From the NCBI GenBank assembly GCA_002359465.1, contig DENA01000039.1, positions 18,129 through 49,687 of the forward strand: a DNA stretch of 31,559 nucleotides, in the 5' to 3' direction. Every line of letters begins with the position of its first letter. Position 1 is the stretch's first letter. The position numbers were made by a program, and so were the translations under genes. This stretch comes from Ruminococcaceae bacterium UBA2656 (GTDB lineage Bacteria; Bacillota; Clostridia; Oscillospirales; Acutalibacteraceae). The notes beneath the pieces were generated by a model, which worked only from the letters and a program-made list of their open reading frames with translations, searched no databases and was not told where the DNA came from. Positions 21,620 through 30,061 of this stretch are shown here, piece after piece.

Positions 21620-23368
21620 TTAGTACTTTTTACGGGGCACGTAGCTTGTGTGCAAAATTTCATGGGCCTTGTGGCTGCCCGGTTTCTCAAGAAATTCCTC
21701 GTAAATCATCTTGATGAGCGGGCTTTCATGGCTCTTGCGGAGAGGCAGATTTTTATCCTCCTCGTACAGAGCTTTGGCTCTGTCGGCTTTCAGGTCGGTA
21801 AAGTTACGAACCGCCGCGGGCTGAATCGGCTGGCCGCCGCCGTTGACGCAGCCGCCCGGGCAGCACATGATCTCAATAAAGTGATAGTTGCCCTCGCCGT
21901 TTTTCACTTTGGACAGAATTTCGTTGGCATTGTTCAGGCCGCTGACCGCAGCAACCTTCACATCCATGCCGCCCACATGATAAACAGCCTCTTTAATGCC
22001 TTCCGTCCCGCGGACTTCCGTGTACTCCACGGAATCAAGGCTTTTGCCCTCAAGGGTATCGGCCGCTGTTCTCAGCGCGGCCTCCATAACGCCGCCGGTT
22101 GCGCCGAAGATCGCCGCGGCACCGGTGGAAACACCCAAAGCCGGGTCAAAGTCCTCATCCGGCAGACGGTTGAAATTGATATGAGCCATATTAATGAGAC
22201 GCGCCAACTCGCGGGTCGTAATCGCGATGTCGGTGTCCGGGATTCCCTCACCGGCTCCGTCCTGATCTTCGCGCCGTACTTCGAATTTCTTCGCGACGCA
22301 GGGCATTACGCTGACAACCACGATATTCTTCGGGTCGAGGTTGTTCTTCTGCGCGTAATATGTCTTAATGACCGCACCGGTCATCTGCTGCGGCGATTTG
22401 CAGGAGGAAACGTTTGGCAGCAGTTCCGGATAATAATATTCGCAGAATTTGATCCAGCCCGGCGAGCAGGAGGTAATCAGCGGCAGCGGGCCGCCGTTCT
22501 GTACGCGCTCTAGCAACTCGTTGGCCTCTTCCATAATGGTGAGGTCGGCGCCGAAGTCCGTGTCGAACACCTTGTTAAAGCCGAGACGGCGCAGGGCCGC
22601 AACCATTTTGCCCTTGACATTGGTACCGACCGGAAGTCCGAAGCATTCGCCAAGCGTTGCGCGGATGGCCGGCGCGGTCTGTACCACCACATATTTTTCC
22701 GGGTCGTTGAGCGCGGCCATCACCTCTGTGCACTGGTCGCGTTCGGTCAGCGCGCCGGTCGGGCAGCTCACGATGCACTGGCCGCAGGAAACGCAGGGAA
22801 CATCGTTCAGCGGTTTTTCAAACGAGCACGCAATGTGCGTGTCAAAGCCGCGGCAGTTCGGGCCGATGACCGCGACGTGCTGGTCTGCGCAGGCGGCCAC
22901 ACAGCGGCGGCAGAGAATACACTTTGAGTTGTCGCGGATCAGGTGCAGCGTCGACTCGTCCCTTGTGGCGTCGGGTTTTGCACCGTCAAAGCGGTTTGTC
23001 TGTTCCACGCCCATCTCGTTGCACAGGGTCTGAAATTCGCAGTTTCCGCTGCGTTTGCAGGCAAGGCAATCCCTGTTATGAACAGAAAGCAGCATTTCCA
23101 GCGTCATTTTTCTGGATTCCTGAATCTTGGGCGTATTGGTCTGAACCTCCATCCCCTCATTTACCGGATAAACGCAGGAAGCAACCAAAGAGCGCGCGCC
23201 CTTTACCTCTACCACGCACATACGGCAGGCGCCGATTTCATTAATTCCTTTCAGGTAGCATAAGGTCGGAATATCAATCCCGGCGAACCTTGCCGCCTCT
23301 AAAACAGTGGAATCAGCCGGCACTGAGAGGGGCATGCCGTTTATTTTTATATTCACCATGTTTTCCAT
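21620..23368 (-). CDS. hndD: NADH/ferredoxin-linked [FeFe]-hydrogenase catalytic subunit (HndD/HydA)
   Basis: A 582-residue group A3-type [FeFe]-hydrogenase. It carries an N-terminal [2Fe-2S] domain (Cys37, 48, 51, 65), a His-ligated [4Fe-4S] cluster (His97, Cys101, 104, 110) and two further [4Fe-4S] motifs (from Cys150 and Cys192). The H-cluster motifs are TSCSPGW (299-305), MPCVAKKFE (355-363) and EIMCCPGGCVNGG (499-511). The first motif has Ser302 where the textbook TSCCPGW has Cys. With HndA-C it would reduce protons using NADH together with reduced ferredoxin (electron confurcation), or run in reverse. The ATG at 23368 is chosen for AAGGAG 13 bases upstream; longer readings enter hndC. 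It is last in its operon. Confidence 0.93.
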   Translation of the reverse strand: MENMVNIKINGMPLSVPADSTVLEAARFAGIDIPTLCYLKGINEIGACRMCVVEVKGARSLVASCVYPVNEGMEVQTNTPKIQESRKMTLEMLLSVHNRDCLACKRSGNCEFQTLCNEMGVEQTNRFDGAKPDATRDESTLHLIRDNSKCILCRRCVAACADQHVAVIGPNCRGFDTHIACSFEKPLNDVPCVSCGQCIVSCPTGALTERDQCTEVMAALNDPEKYVVVQTAPAIRATLGECFGLPVGTNVKGKMVAALRRLGFNKVFDTDFGADLTIMEEANELLERVQNGGPLPLITSCSPGWIKFCEYYYPELLPNVSSCKSPQQMTGAVIKTYYAQKNNLDPKNIVVVSVMPCVAKKFEVRREDQDGAGEGIPDTDIAITTRELARLINMAHINFNRLPDEDFDPALGVSTGAAAIFGATGGVMEAALRTAADTLEGKSLDSVEYTEVRGTEGIKEAVYHVGGMDVKVAAVSGLNNANEILSKVKNGEGNYHFIEIMCCPGGCVNGGGQPIQPAAVRNFTDLKADRAKALYEEDKNLPLRKSHESPLIKMIYEEFLEKPGSHKAHEILHTSYVPRKKY

Positions 23369-23381
23369 TATGGCACACTCC

Positions 23382-25172
23382 TTATTTCTTAATGATGGCG
23401 CCGAACTTGCATTTTTCCATGCAGGCGCCGCACTTGATGCATTTTGCTGTATCAATCACATGGGGAACCTTTACGCTGCCGGTGATTGCGCCGACAGGGC
23501 AGTTGCGCGCGCAAAGCGTGCATCCGCGGCATTTGTCTTCCAGAATGACGTAGTTCGTCAGCGCCTTGCAAACGCCCGCCGGGCAGCGGTGCTCGGTAAC
23601 GTGGGCAATATATTCGTCGCGGAAATAGTGCAGGGTGGAAAGCACCGGGTTCGGCGCGGTCTGACCCAGAGCGCACAGGGAATTTTCTTTCAGGTAGTGG
23701 CACAGCTCTTCCAGGCGGTCAATATCCTCCATGGTGCCGTTCCCGCTGGTGATCTTCTCCAGAACCTCAAGCAGACGCCTGGTGCCGATGCGGCACGGCG
23801 TGCATTTTCCGCAGGATTCGTCCACAGTGAATTCAAGGAAGAATTTCGCAATATCGACCATGCAGGTCGTATCGTCCATGACAATCAGTCCGCCGGAACC
23901 CATCATTGCGCCGATAGACAGCAGATTGTCATAGTCTATTTTAATGTCGAGTTCGGAAGCGGGGATGCAGCCGCCGGAAGGCCCGCCGGTCTGCGCCGCC
24001 TTGAAGGTATGTCCGTCCGGAACGCCGCCGCCGATTTCCTCTACGATTTCACGCAGCGTTGTCCCCATCGGCACTTCCACAAGGCCGGTGTGCTTGATTT
24101 TTCCGCCCAAAGCGAACACCTTGGTACCCTTTGATTTCTCGGTGCCCATGGAGGCAAACCAGTCCGCGCCCTTCAGGATAATCTGGGTAATGTTGGCGTA
24201 GGTTTCCACATTGTTGAGAATGGTCGGCTTCTGGAACAGGCCCTTCAGCGCCGGGAACGGCGGACGCGGACGCGGCTCGCCGCGCTTGCCCTCAATGGAA
24301 GTCATCAGTGCGGTCTCCTCGCCGCACACAAAAGCGCCGGCGCCAAGGCGCAGCCCGATGTCGAAATCAAATCCCGTATTGAAAATATTCTTGCCCAAAA
24401 GGCCGTATTCCCTCGCCTGATCGATGGCGATCTGCAGACGTTTTACCGCGATGGGGTACTCGGCACGGACATAAATATAGCCCTGTGACGAGCCGATTGC
24501 ATAACCGGCAATCGTCATGGCTTCCAGCACGCTGTGCGGGTCGCCTTCCAGCACGGAGCGATCCATAAACGCGCCCGGGTCGCCTTCGTCGGCGTTGCAG
24601 CACACATATTTCTGATCCGCCTGATTTTTCGCGGCGAAGCTCCACTTCAGCCCGGTCGGGAAGCCGGCGCCGCCTCTGCCGCGCAGCCCGGAGGCTTTCA
24701 CCACATCGATAACCTGCTCCGGAGTCATTTCGGTAAGCACCTTGCCAAGTGCGGTGTAACCGTCCACCGCTATGTATTCATCAATGCATTCCGGATTGAT
24801 GACGCCGCAGTTCCTCAGCGCGACACGGTGCTGTTTTTCATAGAACGGCGTATGGTTCAGTGATTTGATGGTATTGTCGTCTACGACGGTTTCCTGATAC
24901 AGCAGGCGTTTGACAATTCTTCCCTTTAAAAGATGCTCCTCCACAATTTCGGGGACATCCTCAGGGGTCACCCTGCTGTAAAAAGAACCTTCCGGGTATA
25001 CAATCATGATCGGGCCGAGAGCGCAAAGGCCGAAACAGCCGGTGCGTACAACGTTGACCTCTTTGTCCAGACCCCGGACCGCAATTTCCTCTTTGAGCCT
25101 TGAAATAATCAGCTCGCTGTTTGAGGAGGTACAACCGGTACCGCCGCAAACCAGTACATTGGAACGATACAT
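23382..25172 (-). CDS. hndC: NAD(H)-binding flavoprotein subunit of the hydrogenase (HndC/HydB, NuoF-like)
   Basis: A 596-residue NuoF-like subunit. A thioredoxin-like [2Fe-2S] domain is at the N-terminus (Cys9, 14, 46, 50). The FMN/NADH core includes GLRGRGGAGFPTG and GAGAFVCGEETAL. A [4Fe-4S] site follows (ESCGKCTPCRIGT plus a later Cys), and two ferredoxin CxxCxxC motifs close the C-terminus. It exchanges electrons with NAD(H) and is the likely bifurcating site in trimeric hydrogenases. It starts at ATG 25172 and follows hndB after 16 bases. Confidence 0.94.
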   Translation of the reverse strand: MYRSNVLVCGGTGCTSSNSELIISRLKEEIAVRGLDKEVNVVRTGCFGLCALGPIMIVYPEGSFYSRVTPEDVPEIVEEHLLKGRIVKRLLYQETVVDDNTIKSLNHTPFYEKQHRVALRNCGVINPECIDEYIAVDGYTALGKVLTEMTPEQVIDVVKASGLRGRGGAGFPTGLKWSFAAKNQADQKYVCCNADEGDPGAFMDRSVLEGDPHSVLEAMTIAGYAIGSSQGYIYVRAEYPIAVKRLQIAIDQAREYGLLGKNIFNTGFDFDIGLRLGAGAFVCGEETALMTSIEGKRGEPRPRPPFPALKGLFQKPTILNNVETYANITQIILKGADWFASMGTEKSKGTKVFALGGKIKHTGLVEVPMGTTLREIVEEIGGGVPDGHTFKAAQTGGPSGGCIPASELDIKIDYDNLLSIGAMMGSGGLIVMDDTTCMVDIAKFFLEFTVDESCGKCTPCRIGTRRLLEVLEKITSGNGTMEDIDRLEELCHYLKENSLCALGQTAPNPVLSTLHYFRDEYIAHVTEHRCPAGVCKALTNYVILEDKCRGCTLCARNCPVGAITGSVKVPHVIDTAKCIKCGACMEKCKFGAIIKK

Positions 25173-25188
25173 GAATTCTGCCTCCTTT

Positions 25189-25557
25189 TTATGAATTGGC
25201 TCCTATGGTATATTCCGTTACCACATTGCCGTTTACCAGGTGGTCGTTCACCACGCGTACCGCCTTTTCGGGCGTCATTTTAACATATGTCACTTTTTCC
25301 TGTCCGGGCGTCACAATTTCCACTACCGGCTCGAACTGGCAGATGCCGATGCAGCCCGTCTGGGTAACGGTGACATTGGAAAGGCCGCGTTTAGCAACCT
25401 CTTCCACCATGGCGTTTAAAACCGGGCGCGCGCCGGCGGCAATTCCGCAGGTGGCCATACCCACCAGAACGCGGATTGCATTGTCGTTGTTTTCGCGAAG
25501 AATAACCTGACCGCGGGCTCTATCCCTGATCGCCTGAAGTTCCGCTAAAGACTTCAT
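25189..25557 (-). CDS. hndB: HndB-like thioredoxin-fold [2Fe-2S] protein
   Basis: A 122-residue thioredoxin-like ferredoxin-fold subunit with ATCGIAAGAR at about residues 35-44 and TGCIGICQFEP at about 67-77. Only three Cys are present in the motif region, so a standard four-Cys [2Fe-2S] site is incomplete. I recall the CGIAAGA sequence as normal for HndB. It is part of the NADP-reducing hydrogenase operon in Desulfovibrio and its relatives. It starts at ATG 25557 behind AAGGAGG. The RBS and first 38 bases overlap the end of the preceding ATPase gene, which suggests coupling. Confidence 0.87.
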   Translation of the reverse strand: MKSLAELQAIRDRARGQVILRENNDNAIRVLVGMATCGIAAGARPVLNAMVEEVAKRGLSNVTVTQTGCIGICQFEPVVEIVTPGQEKVTYVKMTPEKAVRVVNDHLVNGNVVTEYTIGANS

Positions 25558-26110
25558 CTGTTGATTCCTCCTTAATAAATTGAGTCTGTTCGCTGAGGTA
25601 GCCTTTGATCCACTCCGTCACTTCGGAGGAATTCAGCCTGACCTCATTGCCTAATACCGCGCGCAGTTCGCGCGTATCAAGGGTAAATTCGCGTGAATGA
25701 ATTCTGTGATGAAATACAAAATTCTTGTCTTCGTTGCAGGTGATTAACAGCAGTACCGTGGAATTAATATCCCCGAGCGGGATCATGTCCACATGGGAGG
25801 GTACAAATTTTGCGGTGATTGTGGTACCGACGCCCTTTTCAGAAACGACTTCAAAACTGCCCCCCGTCATTTCGGCTTCCATCTTGAAAAGCGGGACGCC
25901 CAGCCCGACTTTGCGCGTAGTGCGCGTGGTAAAAAACGGGTCCGTCACACGGGACGCCTGTTCGGCGGTCATGCCAACGCCGTCATCTGAAATCCGGATG
26001 GTCATGCCGTCGGCTTCAGGTTCTTCACATACATCGATCACAATCAGCTCTGCGCCTGCAGAAATTGAATTCTGCGCAATATCCATCACATTTAAAGACA
26101 ACTCGCGCAT
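25520..26110 (-). CDS. GHKL-type ATP-binding protein of the hydrogenase operon
   Basis: A 196-residue protein whose first 110 residues are a histidine-kinase-like ATPase fold. The N box is NVMDIAQNSISAG (about 7-19), the G1 box ISDDGVGM (about 39-46), and a G2-like KVGLGVPLF follows. No His-containing dimerisation domain or membrane segment is present. The remaining 85 residues are unrecognised. Such proteins recur in clostridial hydrogenase operons between the NuoE-like and HndB-like genes; their job is unknown, and a kinase or assembly role is possible. Its ATG overlaps the hndA stop (TAATG), and its end overlaps hndB. Confidence 0.82.
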   Translation of the reverse strand: MRELSLNVMDIAQNSISAGAELIVIDVCEEPEADGMTIRISDDGVGMTAEQASRVTDPFFTTRTTRKVGLGVPLFKMEAEMTGGSFEVVSEKGVGTTITAKFVPSHVDMIPLGDINSTVLLLITCNEDKNFVFHHRIHSREFTLDTRELRAVLGNEVRLNSSEVTEWIKGYLSEQTQFIKEESTDEVFSGTSGDQG

Positions 26111-26604
26111 TATTCGTATTTAGCCAGTACCTGCTCGACTTCCTCAGGGGTCATGCGTCCGTAAACGTCCCCGTTCACCGTCATCACCGGAGCCAGCCCG
26201 CAAGCGCCCACACAGCGGCATGCGGTCAGCGAATATTTGCCGTCCGGAGTACATTCCTCCGGCTGGATGCCTAAAACGGAAGTCAATTTGTCCAGCACTG
26301 CCGCCGCACCTTTTACATAGCAGGCCGTTCCGAGACAAATCGACACGTTGTATTTCCCTTTTGGTGTCAGTGAAAACTGGGAATAAAATGTGGAAACACC
26401 GTACACTTCTTCCAGCGGCACGCCCAATCCCTCGGCAATGATGCTCTGTACTTCAGCCGGAAGGTATCCGTAAACCTCCTGTGCTTCCTGCAAAACCGGC
26501 AATATTGCGCCCTTTTGCTGTTTGTGCCTTTCAATAATCTCATCGAGCTTTTCCCTTTGCCCGGCGGTTCCCTGAAAAGGCAGGTTGCTGATACGTTTTT
26601 GCAT
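26110..26604 (-). CDS. hndA: HndA/NuoE-like [2Fe-2S] subunit of the hydrogenase
   Basis: A 164-residue NuoE-like (24 kDa) subunit. It has an N-terminal helical domain (ILPVLQEAQEVYGYLP) followed by a thioredoxin-fold [2Fe-2S] site with Cys90, Cys95, Cys131 and Cys135 (CLGTAC and CRCVGAC). It relays electrons to the flavoprotein subunit. The ATG at 26604 is chosen for AAGGAGG 8 bases upstream; a longer reading adds 24 unlikely residues. It is the first gene of the catalytic hydrogenase operon, downstream of a Rex-like site. Confidence 0.92.
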   Translation of the reverse strand: MQKRISNLPFQGTAGQREKLDEIIERHKQQKGAILPVLQEAQEVYGYLPAEVQSIIAEGLGVPLEEVYGVSTFYSQFSLTPKGKYNVSICLGTACYVKGAAAVLDKLTSVLGIQPEECTPDGKYSLTACRCVGACGLAPVMTVNGDVYGRMTPEEVEQVLAKYE

Positions 26605-26684
26605 TCTTGTTCCTCCTTGCGGTTTATCAATGCAGAAAAAATGTCGTGGCGGCAACAAAAGTTTCCTGCAATCCATTATTTTTT

Positions 26685-26693
26685 AGTATAACA
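26685..26693 (-). promoter_or_regulatory. hnd operon promoter (extended -10)
   Basis: On the minus strand TGTTATACT gives an extended -10 (hexamer at 26685-26690). No good -35 is seen, which is typical of a promoter that depends on the TG extension or an activator. The leader is about 75 nt. Confidence 0.5.
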
Positions 26694-26719
26694 TAGAGAC
26701 ACTTTAAAATCTATGTTTT

Positions 26720-26737
26720 CTGTTAAATAAGTCACAA
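26720..26737 (-). promoter_or_regulatory. Rex-like redox operator upstream of hndA
   Basis: On the minus strand TTGTGACTTATTTAACAG matches the Rex consensus of the TTGTGAnnnnnnTTAACAA type, with both outer half-sites nearly complete. It ends about 30 bases upstream of the -10 box, touching the -35 region. Rex senses NADH/NAD+ and is known to control hydrogenase genes in clostridia. Confidence 0.6.
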
Positions 26738-26836
26738 AAAATTATTAGCAATTGTCACCATTTTAAGCAATGATTCGGCCATTTCAGAAAGCGGAACAAC
26801 GACGGAGATTCCTGAAGTTCTCAGATAACCTTCCGA

Positions 26837-26874
26837 TAAAAAACAGCCGGACGCCTTCCGGCAGCCTCGGCTGT
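26837..26874 (-). terminator. Terminator of the HydS-like/PHP operon
   Basis: ACAGCCG (26843-26849) pairs with CGGCTGT (26868-26874), with an inner GCC/GGC stem. On the minus strand it is followed by TTTTTT. It starts within the PHP gene's stop codon and separates the two hydrogenase units. Confidence 0.75.
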
Positions 26875-27614
26875 CAACCTCTGTCCCATTCTGTTTCTAT
26901 CTTCCCGTCCAACGCTGCGATGAGACATTCCGGCGTATTTTCCGAAAGCAGCACCGACGCGGACGGTTCCGGCATGTCTTCCAGATAATGGGCATCCGAA
27001 TTTCGCAGTAAGATCCTGCCGAGAAGCTCTGGATTGCTCCGTAAAAGCGCCTGCACGTCGCCTTTCGCACTGATTTCCGCCGCGGTAAACCCCGCTTCCT
27101 GCGGAACAGAGCCAAGGCTTGCAATCACGCTGTACGCATTTCTGTCAACATGGGCCGGAAAAGCAGTCCCGCCAAAACCGCACACCGCTTCCCGCACATG
27201 GTTTACGCTGATATCGGCCGCATTCAGCAAAAGAGTTTCTTCTTCCGCTACCATGACGTCCTGTTCGTCCATCACGATCTGGCGGCCGTAAATTTCCGGC
27301 CTGTTGCGGATTTTCGGTATGCGCTGCGCTACATACCGGTGAAATTCCATCGCGGCTTCCACGGTCGGAAACAGGCAGATGACATGCGCCTCCTCCTGTG
27401 TACAGAGCTCCATGCCCGGCACCACGGCGAGCCCGTTCGCCGCCCCGGCCTTTGCCACAGCGGGCGCATTGCGGCAGGAATTGTGGTCCGTCACCGCAAT
27501 CATATTGTAACCAAGCAGCAGAGCCATGTTTACTATGTTGTTGGGGGTCATGTCGTCGCCGGCGCAGGGCGACAGGCAGGAGTGAAGATGCAGGTCATAA
27601 TAAACGCGCTTCAT
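26874..27614 (-). CDS. PHP-domain phosphoesterase
   Basis: A 246-residue PHP-domain protein with the four expected metal-binding motifs: DLHLHSCLSPC at the N-terminus, VTDHNS at about residue 41, the GMELCT Glu at about 69, and later RNSDAHYLED. PHP proteins hydrolyse phosphoesters such as histidinol phosphate or nucleotides; the substrate here is not known. Its ATG overlaps the TGA of the DRTGG gene (ATGA). It recurs with HydS-like and DRTGG genes near clostridial hydrogenases, which suggests turnover of a signal molecule, though no direct evidence is visible. Confidence 0.87.
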   Translation of the reverse strand: MKRVYYDLHLHSCLSPCAGDDMTPNNIVNMALLLGYNMIAVTDHNSCRNAPAVAKAGAANGLAVVPGMELCTQEEAHVICLFPTVEAAMEFHRYVAQRIPKIRNRPEIYGRQIVMDEQDVMVAEEETLLLNAADISVNHVREAVCGFGGTAFPAHVDRNAYSVIASLGSVPQEAGFTAAEISAKGDVQALLRSNPELLGRILLRNSDAHYLEDMPEPSASVLLSENTPECLIAALDGKIETEWDRG

Positions 27615-27943
27615 CCGAGAAGCTCCGCAATTTTTACGCCGAGGTCATAACTGTTCCTGTCGGATGTAAGAACCGCAAAATCCAGCTGCCGTGCTTTTTC
27701 AAGCGCCTCCGTGTCAAGCAGGGCCGAATCGGTCAGGATGATGCATGCGGCGTCTTTCAGAGAAGCCACCGCGACCGCATTGATGTTGCCCATGACCGTA
27801 AGCCACACAGCGTTTTCCGGCAGCCGTGCCATGACCCAGCTGAGCAGGTCCCCGGTGTAGCCCCCCGTCACCTGCCGGTTCAGGCCGCCTTCTCCCGCCA
27901 AAACCCGCAGACCCAGCTTTTCAGAAAGCTCTTTTACCGTCAT
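27611..27943 (-). CDS. DRTGG-domain protein (second copy)
   Basis: A 110-residue protein matching the stand-alone DRTGG fold: MTVKELSEKLGLRVLAG, GGYTGDLLSWVMARLP, VWLTVMGNINAVAVASL and the C-terminal ILTSDRNSYDLG. DRTGG domains also occur in phosphotransacetylases and in CBS-domain proteins and may bind a nucleotide. It overlaps HydS at its start (4 bases) and PHP at its end (4 bases), so the genes are translationally linked. It is a divergent paralogue of 29692-30039. Confidence 0.78.
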   Translation of the reverse strand: MTVKELSEKLGLRVLAGEGGLNRQVTGGYTGDLLSWVMARLPENAVWLTVMGNINAVAVASLKDAACIILTDSALLDTEALEKARQLDFAVLTSDRNSYDLGVKIAELLG

Positions 27944-29250
27944 CGTTTTTTATCCTCCTCGTCGTTCTGTGAAGGAAACGTACCCATGGAGGACAGAGCA
28001 TCCGCCACATTTTTGATTTCCTCGCGCATAATAAAGATGCACTGGTTCTTCTTTGCGAAGCCTCGGACGATGTCCTCGGCAAGCGCGCGGCAGGTGGGCG
28101 CGCCGCAGGAACCGCAGTCCAGCCCCGGAAGCTCACCGCGGATTTTATCAATGTCCGCCATCATTCTGAGCGCTTCGTTCATATCGTCGGAAAGCTTTAA
28201 CACCGGCGCAAACAGCAGGTTTTTCTGCCATTCCATACCGCTGGGCATTTTCCCGTCGATATGGTTCTGCGAAACGGGCAGATACCGGCGCAGCCGCTGG
28301 AGCCTTGCCTTTGCAACATAGGCGTTCTCCACGCACAGCACACCGCCGACGCAGCCGCCCGAGCAGGCGTTGAGCTCAATGAAGTCAAGCTCCCGGATTT
28401 TTTCATCCTCCAGTTCTTCCAGCACGCGGATTACGTTTTCGATTCCGTCCGCGGCCAGATATTTGTCGTTGAGCAGCGCGGAGGACTCCCCGCCGCTGGA
28501 GGCCCAGCCAACACCGATAATTCCGGAATGCGCAAGGGGCTCCACGGACTTGAGTCCCTCCATTTCGGCGGCGAGCTTTGCAAAGATCTCACTGATCGCA
28601 ATCGCGCCGTCCACTTCGGATTTTTTACAGCTGATCGGCATTTTAATCGCCGTGACCTTGGCCGGGCAGGGCGTGATAAAAAAAGCGCCGATCTGGCTGC
28701 GCGGCAGTCCCGTTTTTTTCATCGCCTCGCGCTTTGCGAGCCGCGCTGCCGTCTCCATGGGGGAATTCAGCTGCAGCACGTGGGAGCAAAGGTCGGGAAA
28801 GCGGACGCGGATGAGCCTGACCACGGCGGGACAGGCCGAACTGATCACCGGTTTTTCCAGCTTGCCTGCCTGCATCAGTTTTCTCGTAACCTCGGAAACC
28901 AGCTCGGCACTTCGCGCGACCTCAAACACTTCGTCAAAGCCCATCTTTTTCAGGCCGCTGAGCACGATGTCGATATCATCCAGATGATTGAACTGTCCGT
29001 ACAGCGTGGGCGCGGGCAGGGCAATTTTATATTTAAAATTCTGAATCATGTCAAGGCTGTCGGATTTTGCTTTTTTCGCGTGATGCGGGCAGACGCGGAT
29101 GCATTCGCCGCAGTCGATGCAGCGTTCCGAAATAATTCTGGCCTTGCCCCCGCGCACGCGGATTGCTTCGGTCGGACAGCGTTTGATGCAGTTTGTACAG
29201 CCCATGCATTTATCTTTATCCAGTGTAACCGAATGGAAAAACTGGTTCAT
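27940..29250 (-). CDS. HydS-like putative sensory [FeFe]-hydrogenase homologue
   Basis: A 436-residue protein. It has two N-terminal [4Fe-4S] ferredoxin motifs (Cys15-25 and Cys44-54), a central H-cluster domain and a C-terminal Fe-S domain of the CODH/ACS type (Cys379, 382, 387, 404). The four H-cluster ligand cysteines appear kept (Cys140, Cys195, Cys296, Cys300). The motifs are relaxed, however: SSACPAV for TSCCPGW, TPCPAK for MPCxxK, and ELNACSGGC for ExMxCxxGC. The proton-relay Cys is Ala139. This fits group C/D sensory-type enzymes rather than efficient catalysts. No PAS domain is present. The ATG at 29250 is chosen for GAGGTGG upstream. Confidence 0.85.
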   Translation of the reverse strand: MNQFFHSVTLDKDKCMGCTNCIKRCPTEAIRVRGGKARIISERCIDCGECIRVCPHHAKKAKSDSLDMIQNFKYKIALPAPTLYGQFNHLDDIDIVLSGLKKMGFDEVFEVARSAELVSEVTRKLMQAGKLEKPVISSACPAVVRLIRVRFPDLCSHVLQLNSPMETAARLAKREAMKKTGLPRSQIGAFFITPCPAKVTAIKMPISCKKSEVDGAIAISEIFAKLAAEMEGLKSVEPLAHSGIIGVGWASSGGESSALLNDKYLAADGIENVIRVLEELEDEKIRELDFIELNACSGGCVGGVLCVENAYVAKARLQRLRRYLPVSQNHIDGKMPSGMEWQKNLLFAPVLKLSDDMNEALRMMADIDKIRGELPGLDCGSCGAPTCRALAEDIVRGFAKKNQCIFIMREEIKNVADALSSMGTFPSQNDEEDKKR

Positions 29251-29260
29251 GATTGCCACC

Positions 29261-29695
29261 TCACTGTTTCTTTTTTGCAAGCACTGTCATGCGCAGTGTT
29301 GTTCCCTCGCCCACCTTTGTATCAATTTCCATGGTGTCGCTGCATTTTTTCATATTGCTCATTCCCATTCCGGCGCCGAATCCCAGCGCGCGGACATTGT
29401 CCGGCGCCGTGGAGTAGCCTTCCCGCATGGCGAGGCCAACGTCCCTGATTCCAGGACCGCGATCGGCAAGGACCATCTCTATTTTCTCCGGGCTGATTTC
29501 CACATGCGCCTCTCCGCCCCCTGCGTGGATTACCATGTTGATTTCCCCTTCATACATGGCAATTGCCACGCGGCGGATTGCGTCGGAATCATATCCGATT
29601 TGTTTCAGCTTATGTTTCACGTCGCTTGACGCTTCGCCTGCGCGGGTAAAGTCATCCCCCGGCACAATGTAGTCAAAAGAAAGGGTATTGTTCAA
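29261..29695 (-). CDS. RsbW-like anti-sigma/serine kinase family ATP-binding protein
   Basis: A 144-residue single GHKL ATPase domain. The N box lies around AIAMYEGEINMVIHAGGG, the G1 box is LADRGPGI, and GFGAGMGMSNMKKCSD forms the lid. The size and layout match RsbW/SpoIIAB-type kinases. Its start is an unusual TTG at 29695 that overlaps the TGA of the DRTGG gene (TTGA), with GGGGG 11 bases upstream; no ATG start is better. Between DRTGG and HydS it may pass a signal from the Fe-S protein, but its partner is not identified. Confidence 0.8.
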   Translation of the reverse strand: MNNTLSFDYIVPGDDFTRAGEASSDVKHKLKQIGYDSDAIRRVAIAMYEGEINMVIHAGGGEAHVEISPEKIEMVLADRGPGIRDVGLAMREGYSTAPDNVRALGFGAGMGMSNMKKCSDTMEIDTKVGEGTTLRMTVLAKKKQ

Positions 29696-30039
29696 CTCTT
29701 ACAGCCCCCACTTAAACCGTTTGTATACAGCAGACCGCAGGCGGTAAACATTCTGTGCTGCGTTTTGAGAATGGTGATGTCCTTTTGTCTGGCAAGCTCA
29801 ACAACGTCCGGCGCCGGCTGCTTTCCGCGGACAAAGACGACGCAGCGCATATCCATCATCTCGGCTGTGCGGACAGCCTGTGGATTGTTCAGTCCCGTTA
29901 AAAGCACCGACTGATCCTTTACAAAAGCAAGCACATCGCTCATCATGTCGCTTCCGCAGGCTGTTTTCACTTCCGCGTTTAAATCTCCCGCCGTAATGAT
30001 TTCCGCGTCCAGAATGGAAACCACATCGTTTACTGTCAT
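29692..30039 (-). CDS. DRTGG-domain protein (first copy)
   Basis: A 115-residue stand-alone DRTGG-fold protein: MTVNDVVSILDAEIITAG, GSDMMSDVLAFVKDQSVLLTGL and ILKTQHRMFTACGLLY. It leads the sensory operon. It starts at ATG 30039 behind AGGAG. It is paralogous to 27611-27943 but keeps different termini, so the two may act as a pair. Its function is unknown, and nucleotide binding is a guess from the family. Confidence 0.77.
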   Translation of the reverse strand: MTVNDVVSILDAEIITAGDLNAEVKTACGSDMMSDVLAFVKDQSVLLTGLNNPQAVRTAEMMDMRCVVFVRGKQPAPDVVELARQKDITILKTQHRMFTACGLLYTNGLSGGCKS

Positions 30040-30061
30040 TCAAATCAACTCCTGAAATTTA

